Part shown: piece after piece, positions 24,995 to 34,831 of the stretch
Position numbering within the stretch: position 1 is the stretch's first letter
Layout of the letters: the number at the start of each line of letters is the position of its first letter
Origin: Verrucomicrobiota bacterium
GTDB lineage: Bacteria; Verrucomicrobiota; Verrucomicrobiia; Limisphaerales; J093
Reading direction: 5' to 3'
Length of the DNA stretch: 64,000 bases
Assembly: GCA_016716505.1 (NCBI GenBank)
Contig: JADJWF010000001.1
Location: 310,001-374,000, forward strand
Program-made: the position numbers and the translations under genes
Notes under the pieces: generated by a model
The model's input: only the letters and a program-made list of their open reading frames with translations
Database searches by the model: none
What the model was told of the DNA's origin: nothing

Positions 24995-25248
24995 ACCGGC
25001 CGTTGTCCTGCTCCGGTCCGTTGGAGACCGGACAAAGCGACACCCAAACCGGCCTGGTGCCAGTAGTGGGGTTGGATGACCTTGCGAACGCTCCGGGCCG
25101 GTTCACTCACGGCACCGTGGGTCCCTCTGGGTGGGGTGCGTCAGCGCGGCGCTGGCTCCGTTTCAGCCCGCTCTCGCGCCGTTGCCCTGCCCGCCCTCGC
25201 CGCCGGACTTGAATCCGGCCTCGTCAGGCGGTTTTCAGGGGCCAGATG
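24995..25248. other. Island segment after the RT, no gene seen
   Basis: About 250 bp after the RT stop with no recognisable gene. One small hairpin (CCGGA/TCCGG around CTTGAA) lies near 25201-25222. The promoter and ends of the template RNA may extend into this stretch, but no signal could be assigned. Confidence 0.35.
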
Positions 25249-25434
25249 TTATGAGCCTGACGGTCTGAGGTTCCAGAACTCCCCCGCCTGCTCTCGCGTC
25301 ACCAACTCCCGGTAGTCCGTGAGGAGAATCTGCGGGTTGTTGCCCAGTTCGGGCGCCACCGCCGCCACGCCCTTGATGGCCGGCAACCACGACGGCGCGG
25401 CCGTGTGCCGCAGTAGGTCCTTCGGCGAGTTCCG
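25249..25434 (-). pseudogene. Tyrosine-recombinase C-terminal remnant
   Basis: Minus-strand frame of about 61 codons ending at TAA 25251-25249, with an in-frame stop just upstream (25437-25435), so it is only a fragment. It keeps the box II region, SPKDLLRHTAAPSW, with the conserved Arg and His. It also keeps the C-terminal catalytic segment PELGNNPQILLTDYRELVT, with the nucleophilic Tyr codon at 25314-25312. The ending EFWNLRP is common to verrucomicrobial phage-type integrases. It reads away from the tRNA gene. The N-terminal and first catalytic parts are missing here. Confidence 0.7.
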
Positions 25435-25760
25435 TTAAGTCGAGGTGGTCTGTTCAAGCGTCGGCCGGCACCGGTCCAATACCGGAATTGGCGGGGCCAC
25501 CCGCTTGATGCCCGGTCGGTAGGGAGGAGGGGGGATCGCGCGGTTGCTGAGGTCGAGTCTGCCGGGCCAACTGGTGCCTGATCCCAACGACCGGGCCGGC
25601 GTCAGCGCCAAAAGTTTGGCGATTATTTGGAAACCTTGCCGGCGATTGCCCCGTAGTGCCCGTGATTGCAGGCGATCGCCAGAAGGGGGTCGAAAGGGGA
25701 GTTTAGCAGGCGAACGGGCGTGGCGTCAGCGGCTTACGTTTTCGTAAGTGCTTGATGGGG
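25435..25760. other. Degraded segment between recombinase remnant and tRNA
   Basis: About 320 bp with no intact gene. A 41-codon minus-strand frame (about 25560-25438) leads up to the remnant but resembles nothing known. The right TTGCC array (25636-25680) and the 3' part of the attachment repeat lie here. Confidence 0.4.
25636..25680 (+). promoter_or_regulatory. Phased TTGCC-like array, right end
   Basis: Five units in exact 10-bp steps at 25636, 25646, 25656, 25666 and 25676: TTGCC, TTGCC, GTGCC, TTGCA, TCGCC. They lie 78-122 bp inside the right attachment repeat, mirroring the left array in number, period and distance. A role as recombinase arm sites is inferred. Confidence 0.5.
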
Positions 25761-25806
25761 TGGCGCACCCATCAGGAGTTGAACCTGAAACCTTCTGATC
25801 CGTAGT
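25758..25806 (-). repeat. Right attachment-site repeat (within tRNA-Arg)
   Basis: 49 bp identical to 18777-18825. It supplies the 3' half and CCA end of the intact tRNA-Arg gene. Confidence 0.9.
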
Positions 25807-25837
25807 CAGATGCTCTATCCAATTGAGCTATGGGTGC
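25761..25837 (-). tRNA. tRNA-Arg (anticodon ACG)
   Basis: 77 nt on the minus strand including an encoded CCA. The acceptor stem is GCACCCA/TGGGTGC (7 bp) with discriminator G. The D stem is GCTC/GAGC, the anticodon stem TCTGA/TCAGA around loop CTACGGA (anticodon ACG), and the T stem TCAGG/CCTGA around TTCAACT. All stems pair fully. It should decode CGN arginine codons after A34 deamination. It is the integration site of the island. Confidence 0.97.
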
Positions 25838-26073
25838 TCCCACCTGCGCCGCAACGTATGCGACCGCGGAACCGCGGCGCAAGCGATTTTCGAGCCGCAG
25901 CCAGGGTCGCGGCTCCGGCCCGGCCTGGATTCGCCCGGAGAATCGCGCCGCACCGCGCCGCGCCCCCGGCCATTGCGGCACCCGTGGCGCGCAGAAGTCG
26001 TCCCACAGCCGTGTGAGCCTGCCGGTAAGAGCGGCTTCCGATTTCGACCAGCGCGTGCCACGCTGGCGCCGCG

Positions 26074-28020
<1,947 letters not shown>

Positions 28021-28052
28021 TCGCGCCGGCAGCGCAGCCGACACTGGTTGCC

Positions 28053-28808
28053 ATGAAACCCCTTGGACTGTTCGCATCTTTGCTCGTGGCTGCGCTCGCG
28101 ACGAAAGCCGGCGAGCAGGTATTGATCGTGGCCGATGAGTTTCCCGCGATGCGGGTCTTGGCCGATTCTTTGGAGCAGGAAGAAGGGTGGCGCAGCCGGA
28201 TCGTCAGCCAGGGCGAGCTGCCGGCGGTGCTGGCGGATTTTCGGGCCGTGGTGGTGTACATCCGTCGGGCACTCGAGGCGCGCACCGAGAAGGCGCTCAT
28301 CGAGTACGCGGAAGGCGGTGGTAAGTTGGTGGCCCTGCACCACTCGATCAGTTCCGGCAAACGCACCAATCAGTGGTGGTTCGCCTTCCTGGGCGTGGAC
28401 CTGAAGCCGGGAGACGCAGCGACCGGTGGCTACCGGTGGATCGAGCCGGCAACCCTCTCAGTGGTGGCACTCACCAACCATTTCATCACGACCAACAAGG
28501 TCGCCTGGCCGGGGCAATCTGCTTTTCGACGGGAGAAGGGCACGGCAACCGAGCGGCTGCCGTCATTCACCTTGCACGACTCCGAGGTGTATCTGAACCA
28601 CTCGCTGGTTGGGCCGCGAACGGTTTTGCTGGGCTTCCAGTATCGCGACGCCGAAGGTGGGGAGTGGATGCAGGAGCGCGCCGGTTGGTTCAAGCCTGCC
28701 GGGAGGGGCTGGTTGTTCTACTTCCAACCCGGCCACAGCGTCCGGGACTTCGAGGAGGCGACCTTTCGCCGCCTGGTCATCAATGCCATCGTGTACGACC
28801 CAAGGTAG
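28053..28808 (+). CDS. Secreted ThuA-domain protein
   Basis: A 251-residue protein from an ATG at 28053 with a signal peptide (residues 1-20, ending ALATKA). The mature part is a ThuA/glutamine-amidotransferase-like fold. It has QVLIVADEFPAMRVLADSLE, then FRAVVVYIRRALEARTEKAL and the core GGGKLVALHHSISSGKRTNQ. It ends with WLFYFQPGHSVRDFEEATFR, typical of this family. ThuA domains are common in exported sugar-related proteins of this phylum, without a settled activity. Its place 32 bp after the sugar-acid dehydratase suggests a shared carbohydrate role. Confidence 0.82.
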   Translation: MKPLGLFASLLVAALATKAGEQVLIVADEFPAMRVLADSLEQEEGWRSRIVSQGELPAVLADFRAVVVYIRRALEARTEKALIEYAEGGGKLVALHHSISSGKRTNQWWFAFLGVDLKPGDAATGGYRWIEPATLSVVALTNHFITTNKVAWPGQSAFRREKGTATERLPSFTLHDSEVYLNHSLVGPRTVLLGFQYRDAEGGEWMQERAGWFKPAGRGWLFYFQPGHSVRDFEEATFRRLVINAIVYDPR

Positions 28809-28818
28809 GCCCGCGCGA

Positions 28819-29709
28819 GTGGCGAAGTTCAGGGCCGCGCGTGCGCCCCAGCATCCTCTCCGGCGGCAATCCACCGTGGCGGAGTGGTGTGCCGCCCTGC
28901 TGGCGACCTTGGCGTTGGCCGGACAGGCCCAGGTCCTTTACGACGGGGGCAAAGGCAACTTGCCTACCGCTCAAGGTTGGAGTTATGCAGCGGTTCCCGG
29001 GACCGCCACCCAAGGGACCATGGAGTCGGGTGTCCGCTTGAACACGCTGGCCCTGAATGCCGAAAGCGCCGGCTATGCGCGGACGATTTCACCCGCGTTG
29101 GAGCGGGCCGAAGGATTTGCGGTGGCCGTCCGCTTTCATCTGCGGACCGAGCGACACACGCGCGAGGAACGCGCGGGCTTTTCCGTGATTGTCCTGGGGG
29201 CGGACCGACGCGGAATCGAACTCGGGTTCTGGGCCGACGGGGTCTTTGCCCAGGCCGACGAGCCCTTGTTCTCACGAGGCGAGTCGGTCGTTGTTGCGCT
29301 GGCTGATGCGCCGGTGACGGCGGTGATCGCGCTGAGTGGCGAACGGTATCAGTTGTTTGTCAACGAGGTGCCGGTCCTGACGGGACCCATCCGGGACTAC
29401 ACGGCTTTCTCGGGCTTTCCGGACGTGTACGAGACGCCGAACTTCATCTTCCTCGGGGACAACACGAGTTCCGCCGCCGCCGAAGTGGATCTGTTCCATG
29501 TTGCGATCATTCGGCCGCCCACCCTTGCCGTGACCGCCTCCGGCGCGCTGCGGTGGTCCGGGATACCCGGCCAACGTTATGCGGTTGAAAGCAGCACGGA
29601 CCTGCGCCATTGGACGCGCGCCGGCACCGCGCACTCGACGACGGAGGAATTCTCGTGGCAACCGTTCTCCGAACTGGCCTCGGAGCATTTTCGCGTCGCG
29701 TTTCCCTGA
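28819..29709 (+). CDS. Secreted beta-rich protein with C-terminal 'DL..W' module
   Basis: A 296-residue protein. The likely start is the GTG at 28819; a GTG at 28876 is an alternative. Both leave a signal peptide, WCAALLATLALAGQAQ. Residues about 45-230 look like a concanavalin/LamG-type beta sandwich (GYARTISPALERAEGFAVAV, later EVDLFHVAIIRPP). The last 55 residues (LRWSGIPGQRYAVESSTDLR, then HWTRAGT) are a short module frequent at the C-termini of secreted verrucomicrobial proteins. No catalytic motif was seen. It lies 10 bp after the ThuA gene. Confidence 0.6.
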   Translation: MAKFRAARAPQHPLRRQSTVAEWCAALLATLALAGQAQVLYDGGKGNLPTAQGWSYAAVPGTATQGTMESGVRLNTLALNAESAGYARTISPALERAEGFAVAVRFHLRTERHTREERAGFSVIVLGADRRGIELGFWADGVFAQADEPLFSRGESVVVALADAPVTAVIALSGERYQLFVNEVPVLTGPIRDYTAFSGFPDVYETPNFIFLGDNTSSAAAEVDLFHVAIIRPPTLAVTASGALRWSGIPGQRYAVESSTDLRHWTRAGTAHSTTEEFSWQPFSELASEHFRVAFP

Positions 29710-29756
29710 ATCCTCGCCCGGAAAGCACGCGTGGGTAGCCGACCGGGAGTGATCCG

Positions 29757-29798
29757 AAAACAAACCGGCCGGAGCGACGGGAAATCGTCTCCGGCCGG
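29757..29798 (-). terminator. Terminator of the dnaB-bamA-ompH operon
   Basis: On the minus strand, a 10-bp stem CCGGCCGGAG/CTCCGGCCGG with a loop of about 14 nt is followed by TTTGTTTT. It lies about 50 bp after the ompH stop codon. Confidence 0.65.
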
Positions 29799-29846
29799 GC
29801 GGGCCCGCGTAGCCGCGGGCAATTCTCAAAACGGGCGGCTGGCGTT

Positions 29847-30446
29847 TTACGGGGTCAACGAGCCGGCCGGGGCGTCCTTGTTGATGGCTGCCAGCACTTC
29901 ATTCGTGAGGTCGGGCACGCCGGCCTGGTACACAATCAAGGGGGTCTGGTTGACGCTTTCACCGGCGGTGTCCAGCACCAGCGCGTAGCCGGCGGCTTTC
30001 GCGCGCTTGCCCACTTCCTCCCGGATGTCGCGGAGGATGTTGTCGCGCATCCGCTTGATCTGGTCGGTAATCTGGCTGCGGAACTGCCGTTCGAAGGTCG
30101 CCACGCTGGACTCGATTTCCTTGATCTCGGCGAGTTTCTGTTCGGCCGTCTTTTTACGGCGGTCCCGCTCATCGGCCGCCACCGCGGGGTCGTTGGCGCT
30201 CTCGACCAGCTTGCGATACTCGTCGTTCGCCTTCTGGTAGTCGTCCACCATCTTCTTCCGCTCTTTCTCGAACTCGGACTGGCGGTCTTTGACGGTGGAA
30301 TCGGATTGTTTGGTCTTCCAGTAACCGTCGAAAACGGTCTTTAGGTTGATGACCGCCACCTTGACTTCGGCAGCCTGGGTCATGGGGGCCAGAAGGCCGA
30401 GGGTGAGGGCGAGCAGCAGCGGTTTCGGTCGGATGAGGTTCTTCAT
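29847..30446 (-). CDS. OmpH/Skp-type periplasmic chaperone
   Basis: A 199-residue protein from an ATG at 30446 with a signal peptide ending near MTQAA (residue 25). After the first strand (VKVAVINLKTVFDGYWKTKQ) comes a long charged coiled coil from about residue 50 to 125 (FEKERKKMVDDYQKANDEY and onward). A C-terminal strand region follows (AAGYALVLDTAGES). This is the Skp 'jellyfish' layout. The protein should hold unfolded outer-membrane proteins for BamA, whose gene ends 26 bp upstream on the same strand. A terminator follows. Confidence 0.9.
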   Translation of the reverse strand: MKNLIRPKPLLLALTLGLLAPMTQAAEVKVAVINLKTVFDGYWKTKQSDSTVKDRQSEFEKERKKMVDDYQKANDEYRKLVESANDPAVAADERDRRKKTAEQKLAEIKEIESSVATFERQFRSQITDQIKRMRDNILRDIREEVGKRAKAAGYALVLDTAGESVNQTPLIVYQAGVPDLTNEVLAAINKDAPAGSLTP

Positions 30447-30472
30447 GTTTTTTGTTCGCAGTTCAAAGCCGT

Positions 30473-32908
30473 TCACAGATCGCGGTTCCAGCCGATGCCG
30501 AACTGGAAGCGACCGTCTCCGTCGTTAAACTTCTTGTCGTACGTCATCGGGATGGCGTAGTCCAGCCGCATGGGCCCCAAGCCGGGAATGTTCAGGCGAA
30601 TGCCGATACCGACATCGTCACTGTACGCGCCATAATCCGGGCCGGCCGTTTTGAAGCTGTAGGGTTCAGGATACACGTTCCCGATGTCATAGAACACGGC
30701 GAAGCGAATTCGTTCAATAATCGGGATGCTGTATTCGATGGAGGCGAACCACATCGTGCCACCGCCGACCGGTTCGCTGCCGTAGGTCGAATCGCGCGGT
30801 CCGACGTCACGGAAGTCGTATCCGCGCAGGTTCCACATGCCGCCGAGGTAGAACTTGTCGTACAAATGAACGAATTCATCGCCGCTGTGGGTATCCACAA
30901 CACCAATGCGGCCGGTCAATTCGATGATATGGCCCTGCAGGAAGCCGCGGAAGTAGCGGCTGGCGGAGAGTTCCAGCTTGTAGAAATCCGCGTCGCCGCC
31001 CAACGGGCCTCCGGCGTACTCCGTCATGAAGTAGGTCCGGCCGCCGCGGGAGGGGAGCAGCACGCTGTTGCGGGTGTCGTTGCCGATAAGACTGCCAACC
31101 TTGGATACGAGGGTGTACCCTTCCTCACGCCTGACCTCGGGCGGGACCGGATCCACCGTCTGGATGTTGCCGTCCGCGTCCACCGTTTGGAAGGTGGCGG
31201 GCATGTCTTCATACCCGACATTCTCGATGGTGTAATCGAGTCCCCCGATCCAGAAGTCGTTCCACAGCGTTCGGCGCAACCCCACTTTGCCACCGCCCAG
31301 GGATTGGTCATAGAGTTTGCTGTAGTACCCCAGTTGCCGGTAAAACAAGTCGAGGCTGAAGGATAGCTTTCGCCCGAGGAACCAGGGCTCGATGAACGTC
31401 AGCACGTAATCCTGCCGTCGCGTGCCGAACTGCGTCCGGAGCCGGAGCTTCTGCCCGCCGCCCGTGCTGAAGAAGTACGGCCACTTCAGGGCGTCGGAGT
31501 TGGCCTGCCCAATCTCCAGAAAGCCGACCAGACCGTCCAGCGAGCTGAATCCGGCGCCGAGGCGGAGGTCGCCCGTGTTCTTTTCCTCCACACCGATCAC
31601 CAGGTCCTTCTTGGTCGGGACATCCGTGGGTTCCGGCGACGCATCCACCTTGGCGAAGTAGTTCAGGCCGTAAAGGCGGTTGGTACTGACGCGCACCCGG
31701 ACCATGTCGAACACCTCGCCGGGATTCACCGCCAGCTCCCGCCGGAGAACCTTGTCCTTGGTCTTGGTGTTGCCGCGAATCTCGATGCGCTCGATGAACG
31801 ACTTGTCGCCCTCGCTGATGCGGTACACGAGGTCAATGGTTCCTTGCTCGATGTTGGGAATACGGCTCGGCGTGACCCGCGCGTCTATGTAGCCACGCGC
31901 CCCGTAGAAATCCTCGATGCCCTCGCGGTCGCGGGCCAGACCTTTCGGGGTAAAGATGGCGCCGGCGCCGGTCTGCAGGCCGCGATACACCTTGTTTTTG
32001 TCGCGCACGACGACCCGAGCCAGGATTTCCTCGGTCGGGAAAAGCTTGTTTCCCTCCAGTGCCACCGACCCCACCCGGTACTGCCGCCCCTCCGAAACGA
32101 AGAACTTGATAATCATCTCGGCGGGGCTCTTCTCTTCGAACTGGACGTCCTTGATTTCGAAATCAATGTAGCCGGCGTCCCGGTAGAACTCGACCAGCCG
32201 CTCCCGATCCTCCTCGAACACCTCGTCCTTGAGTTTGCCGCTGCCCGTCAGCCAGGAGAACATCCAGTGCCGGCGGGTCTTGATGACCCGCCGCAACTTG
32301 CCCTGCTTGAAAGCCTCCGCGCCGATGAATTGCACATCGTCAATCTTCACCTTCGGGGCTTCCGTGATCTCGAACGTGACCGTGCCCTTGCCCAGCCGGG
32401 CGTCAATGACCGGCACGTACTCGACCTTCGTCTTCTGCCGCCCGGCCTTCTGGTAGCGCTTGAGAATTTCCTGCCGGTCGTTGAACAGCTTTCTTTCGTC
32501 CAACGGCTCGCCCACCTTGGAACTGAGCTTCTTGCGCAGCTTGCTGTCGCTGAGGGCCTGGTTCCCGGTGAAGAGGATCTGCGTCAGCGTCGGCTTGCCC
32601 TGCACCTTGTAAACGAGGCGCAGTCCGTCCGCTTCGGGCTCGGCGGTCACCTGGATGTTGTAGAAGTAGCCGGTGGCGTAAAGACTGCGGACATCGTCGT
32701 CCACGCTGTTGCGCGTGTAAAGATCCCCTTCCTTGACCCGGATATTGGACCGGATGAGCGCATCGCTGCACGCGGGCGGCCCGATGTGTTCGATGGCGAT
32801 CCCTTTGATGCGGCCCTCGGCGATCTGCGAGCGCGCCGGTCCCGCCAGCAGGCAGGCGAGAGCAATCACCAATGGTCCCCGCAGGAGAATGGAGAGAACG
32901 CGTTCCAT
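30473..32908 (-). CDS. bamA: Outer-membrane protein assembly factor BamA
   Basis: An 811-residue Omp85 protein with a signal peptide (residues 1-27). POTRA repeats cover about residues 35-420 (VQGKPTLTQILFTGNQALSD, ALEGNKLFPTEEILARVVVR and RIEIRGNTKTKDKVLRRELA are the repeated strand-helix units). A beta-barrel runs to the end with the conserved lid motif region WNLRGYDFRDVGPRDS. BamA inserts beta-barrel proteins into the outer membrane, which shows the organism is a diderm. It lies between dnaB (9 bp upstream) and the Skp-like gene. Confidence 0.94.
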   Translation of the reverse strand: MERVLSILLRGPLVIALACLLAGPARSQIAEGRIKGIAIEHIGPPACSDALIRSNIRVKEGDLYTRNSVDDDVRSLYATGYFYNIQVTAEPEADGLRLVYKVQGKPTLTQILFTGNQALSDSKLRKKLSSKVGEPLDERKLFNDRQEILKRYQKAGRQKTKVEYVPVIDARLGKGTVTFEITEAPKVKIDDVQFIGAEAFKQGKLRRVIKTRRHWMFSWLTGSGKLKDEVFEEDRERLVEFYRDAGYIDFEIKDVQFEEKSPAEMIIKFFVSEGRQYRVGSVALEGNKLFPTEEILARVVVRDKNKVYRGLQTGAGAIFTPKGLARDREGIEDFYGARGYIDARVTPSRIPNIEQGTIDLVYRISEGDKSFIERIEIRGNTKTKDKVLRRELAVNPGEVFDMVRVRVSTNRLYGLNYFAKVDASPEPTDVPTKKDLVIGVEEKNTGDLRLGAGFSSLDGLVGFLEIGQANSDALKWPYFFSTGGGQKLRLRTQFGTRRQDYVLTFIEPWFLGRKLSFSLDLFYRQLGYYSKLYDQSLGGGKVGLRRTLWNDFWIGGLDYTIENVGYEDMPATFQTVDADGNIQTVDPVPPEVRREEGYTLVSKVGSLIGNDTRNSVLLPSRGGRTYFMTEYAGGPLGGDADFYKLELSASRYFRGFLQGHIIELTGRIGVVDTHSGDEFVHLYDKFYLGGMWNLRGYDFRDVGPRDSTYGSEPVGGGTMWFASIEYSIPIIERIRFAVFYDIGNVYPEPYSFKTAGPDYGAYSDDVGIGIRLNIPGLGPMRLDYAIPMTYDKKFNDGDGRFQFGIGWNRDL

Positions 32909-32917
32909 GACGTATTG

Positions 32918-34420
32918 CTAGGCGTCCGCGGCACCCACCTTGGAGGCGCTCTCGTAACGGGTGTAGGACCGGAAGAACGTGAGATGCACGTCCCCGGTGG
33001 GGCCATTGCGTTGCTTGGCGATCAACAGATTCACGGGCAGGGCGTCGGCGTCCGTCGGAGCGTCGTCATCGTCATCCGCCGGGGCGGGCTTCTTCGGATT
33101 GTTCGGATCGGCTTTGTACAGCAGGCCAACAAGGTCGGCATCCTGTTCGATGGCGCCGGACTCGCGCAAGTCGGAAAGCCGGGGCCGGCGCGTCTTGTCC
33201 CGCTCAACTTCGCGGTTGAGCTGGCTCAGGACGATCACCGGCACTTTCAGCTCCTTGGCCAGGGCCTTGATGCCGTTCGAGATGTCGGAAATTTCCTGTT
33301 GCCGGTTGTCTTGCGCCCGCCGGCCGACGGCATGGAGAAGTTGCAGGTAATCAATGACGAAGAGCTTGATCTGGGCCTGCTGGTGCATTCGGCGCGCCCG
33401 CGCCCGCAACTGCAGAATCGAAAGCCCCGGGGTGTCGTCAATGATGAGCTTGGCTTTCGACAGTTGGCCGGCGGCGGCCGTGAGCTTGGGGAAGTCCCGT
33501 GGCTGGAAGAACCCCTCCCGCACGCTACGGAGGTTGACCCGCGCCCGGGAGCACAACATGCGCATGACCAGCGATTCGGCAGTCATCTCCAGGCTGAAGA
33601 CCCCGACCGGAGAATTGCCTTCGGTCGCCACGTACTCGGCGATGTTCATGGCGAGGGAGGTCTTGCCCATGCTCGGGCGGGCCGCGATCACGATCATCTC
33701 CCCGGGGTGAAGGCCGTTGGTCATCTTGTCCAGGTCGCGAAAGCCGGTCGCCAATCCGGTCAACTGCCCCTTTCGCTCGTGGAAACCTTCAACCGTGGAG
33801 ACGGCCTGCTTCACCAAAGTCTTGATGCTTTGGGTCGAAGACTCCACCCGCTCTCCCGTGATCCGCAGGACGTCGCGTTCGACCTCATCCAGCAGTTTCG
33901 CCACGTCGTCCTGTTCTTCGTACCCGCGCGCGATGAACTCGGTGCAGCTCTGGATGAGCCGGCGCAGGATGTACTTCTCCCGAACGATCTCGAGGTAGTA
34001 GTCCAGGTTGGCGGCCGACGGCACGGCATCCATCAGTGCGGAGAGCGCGGTGTAGCCTCCGACCGCCTCCAGTTGATTACGGTCCCGCAGGCGTTGTCCG
34101 AGCGTCACCAAGTCCAGCGGCTGGCGGGCGTCGTACATTTCGACCATCGCGGCGTAAATGGTCTGGTGCCGCAGATCGTAGAAGACCTCCGGCCCCTGCT
34201 TCAGACGTTCAATGCAAACACCCAAGCCTTCTTGAGGCGATAGCAGGACGCACCCCAGAACCCCACGTTCAGCCTCGATGGAATGAGGCGGCAGCCGGTC
34301 CTGGCGCAACGGATCCGCGGCGGCGGTTTTCTGCCGGCGGGATCGTTTCAGATCGGCCGCACTCGTCGCCGGGATCGTCGCCGGGGAGGCTGACTCCTGA
34401 TTGGCGGTTTGGTCACTCAA
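32918..34420 (-). CDS. dnaB: Replicative DNA helicase DnaB
   Basis: A 500-residue hexameric helicase. No ATG opens the conserved part; the TTG at 34420 (SDQTANQES onward) gives a normal length. The N-terminal primase-interacting domain starts at LPPHSIEAERGVLGCVLLSP. The RecA-like domain has Walker A in IVIAARPSMGKTSLAMNIAE, Walker B in LFVIDYLQLLHA, and the arginine-finger side LSDLRESGAIEQDADLV. An acidic insert (ADDDDDAPTD) near the C-terminus is unusual. It heads the operon with bamA and ompH, a linkage not driven by a shared function. Confidence 0.93.
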   Translation of the reverse strand: MSDQTANQESASPATIPATSAADLKRSRRQKTAAADPLRQDRLPPHSIEAERGVLGCVLLSPQEGLGVCIERLKQGPEVFYDLRHQTIYAAMVEMYDARQPLDLVTLGQRLRDRNQLEAVGGYTALSALMDAVPSAANLDYYLEIVREKYILRRLIQSCTEFIARGYEEQDDVAKLLDEVERDVLRITGERVESSTQSIKTLVKQAVSTVEGFHERKGQLTGLATGFRDLDKMTNGLHPGEMIVIAARPSMGKTSLAMNIAEYVATEGNSPVGVFSLEMTAESLVMRMLCSRARVNLRSVREGFFQPRDFPKLTAAAGQLSKAKLIIDDTPGLSILQLRARARRMHQQAQIKLFVIDYLQLLHAVGRRAQDNRQQEISDISNGIKALAKELKVPVIVLSQLNREVERDKTRRPRLSDLRESGAIEQDADLVGLLYKADPNNPKKPAPADDDDDAPTDADALPVNLLIAKQRNGPTGDVHLTFFRSYTRYESASKVGAADA

Positions 34421-34831
34421 GGGCGAAAAGCAAAACCTCTTCTCGCCCGGTCGGCAATACCGGAACAATCTCGCATCCGATGGGGAAGGGCCCTGAGGTG
34501 CGGGTGATCTCCGCGAGCTCCGCCTGGCCCCTGTTCCACTCCCTTCTTTACCCGTTTGGGTCTTTGATGATGTGGCGCTTGCACCCAGGTCGGCCGGACT
34601 TCCCCTCCGGCCCGGTCTTCCCCATCGCCTCGATCGTCGTCCGCTTACCGAAAGGGTCTGATCCGCTGGCCGCCTCCCGCCACTTCTGCCGCCTTCGCCT
34701 CCTGGGCGAAGCCGCCCTCCCGCGGAAAGTCCGCCAGCCGTCAACCACGTTCGCTTCGGAATGACGGAGGTGACCGCGGCGATGGCTCCAATCCGATTGA
34801 CACCCAAGTGCGGCGTGCCATACCGCTGGCC
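34421..34831. promoter_or_regulatory. Divergent region between dnaB and GH97 genes
   Basis: About 410 bp that must hold the promoters for both genes. Open frames here lack protein-like patterns. No promoter boxes, operators or RNA elements could be assigned. Confidence 0.3.

Larger units (their letters stand above)
18777..25806. mobile_element. 7.0-kb tRNA-Arg genomic island carrying a diversity-generating retroelement
   Basis: The element is bounded by an exact 49-bp direct repeat (18777-18825 and 25758-25806). The repeat corresponds to the 3' half of tRNA-Arg(ACG), from the anticodon loop through the encoded CCA plus 3 bp. The right copy completes the intact tRNA gene; the left copy is an orphan 3' half. 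This is the classic footprint of tyrosine-recombinase integration. Inside are a 5' recombinase fragment fused to a tail protein, a tail-fibre-like gene, the DGR (target, HRDC gene, RT, template) and a 3' recombinase fragment on the opposite strand. No intact integrase remains, so the element looks immobile by itself. Confidence 0.85.

Noticed and set aside
24696..25079. A 127-codon frame covering the TR in the target's phase as a real gene
   Set aside because: It overlaps the RT catalytic region's 3' part in another frame, and only the TR portion resembles protein, which is explained by its role as template.
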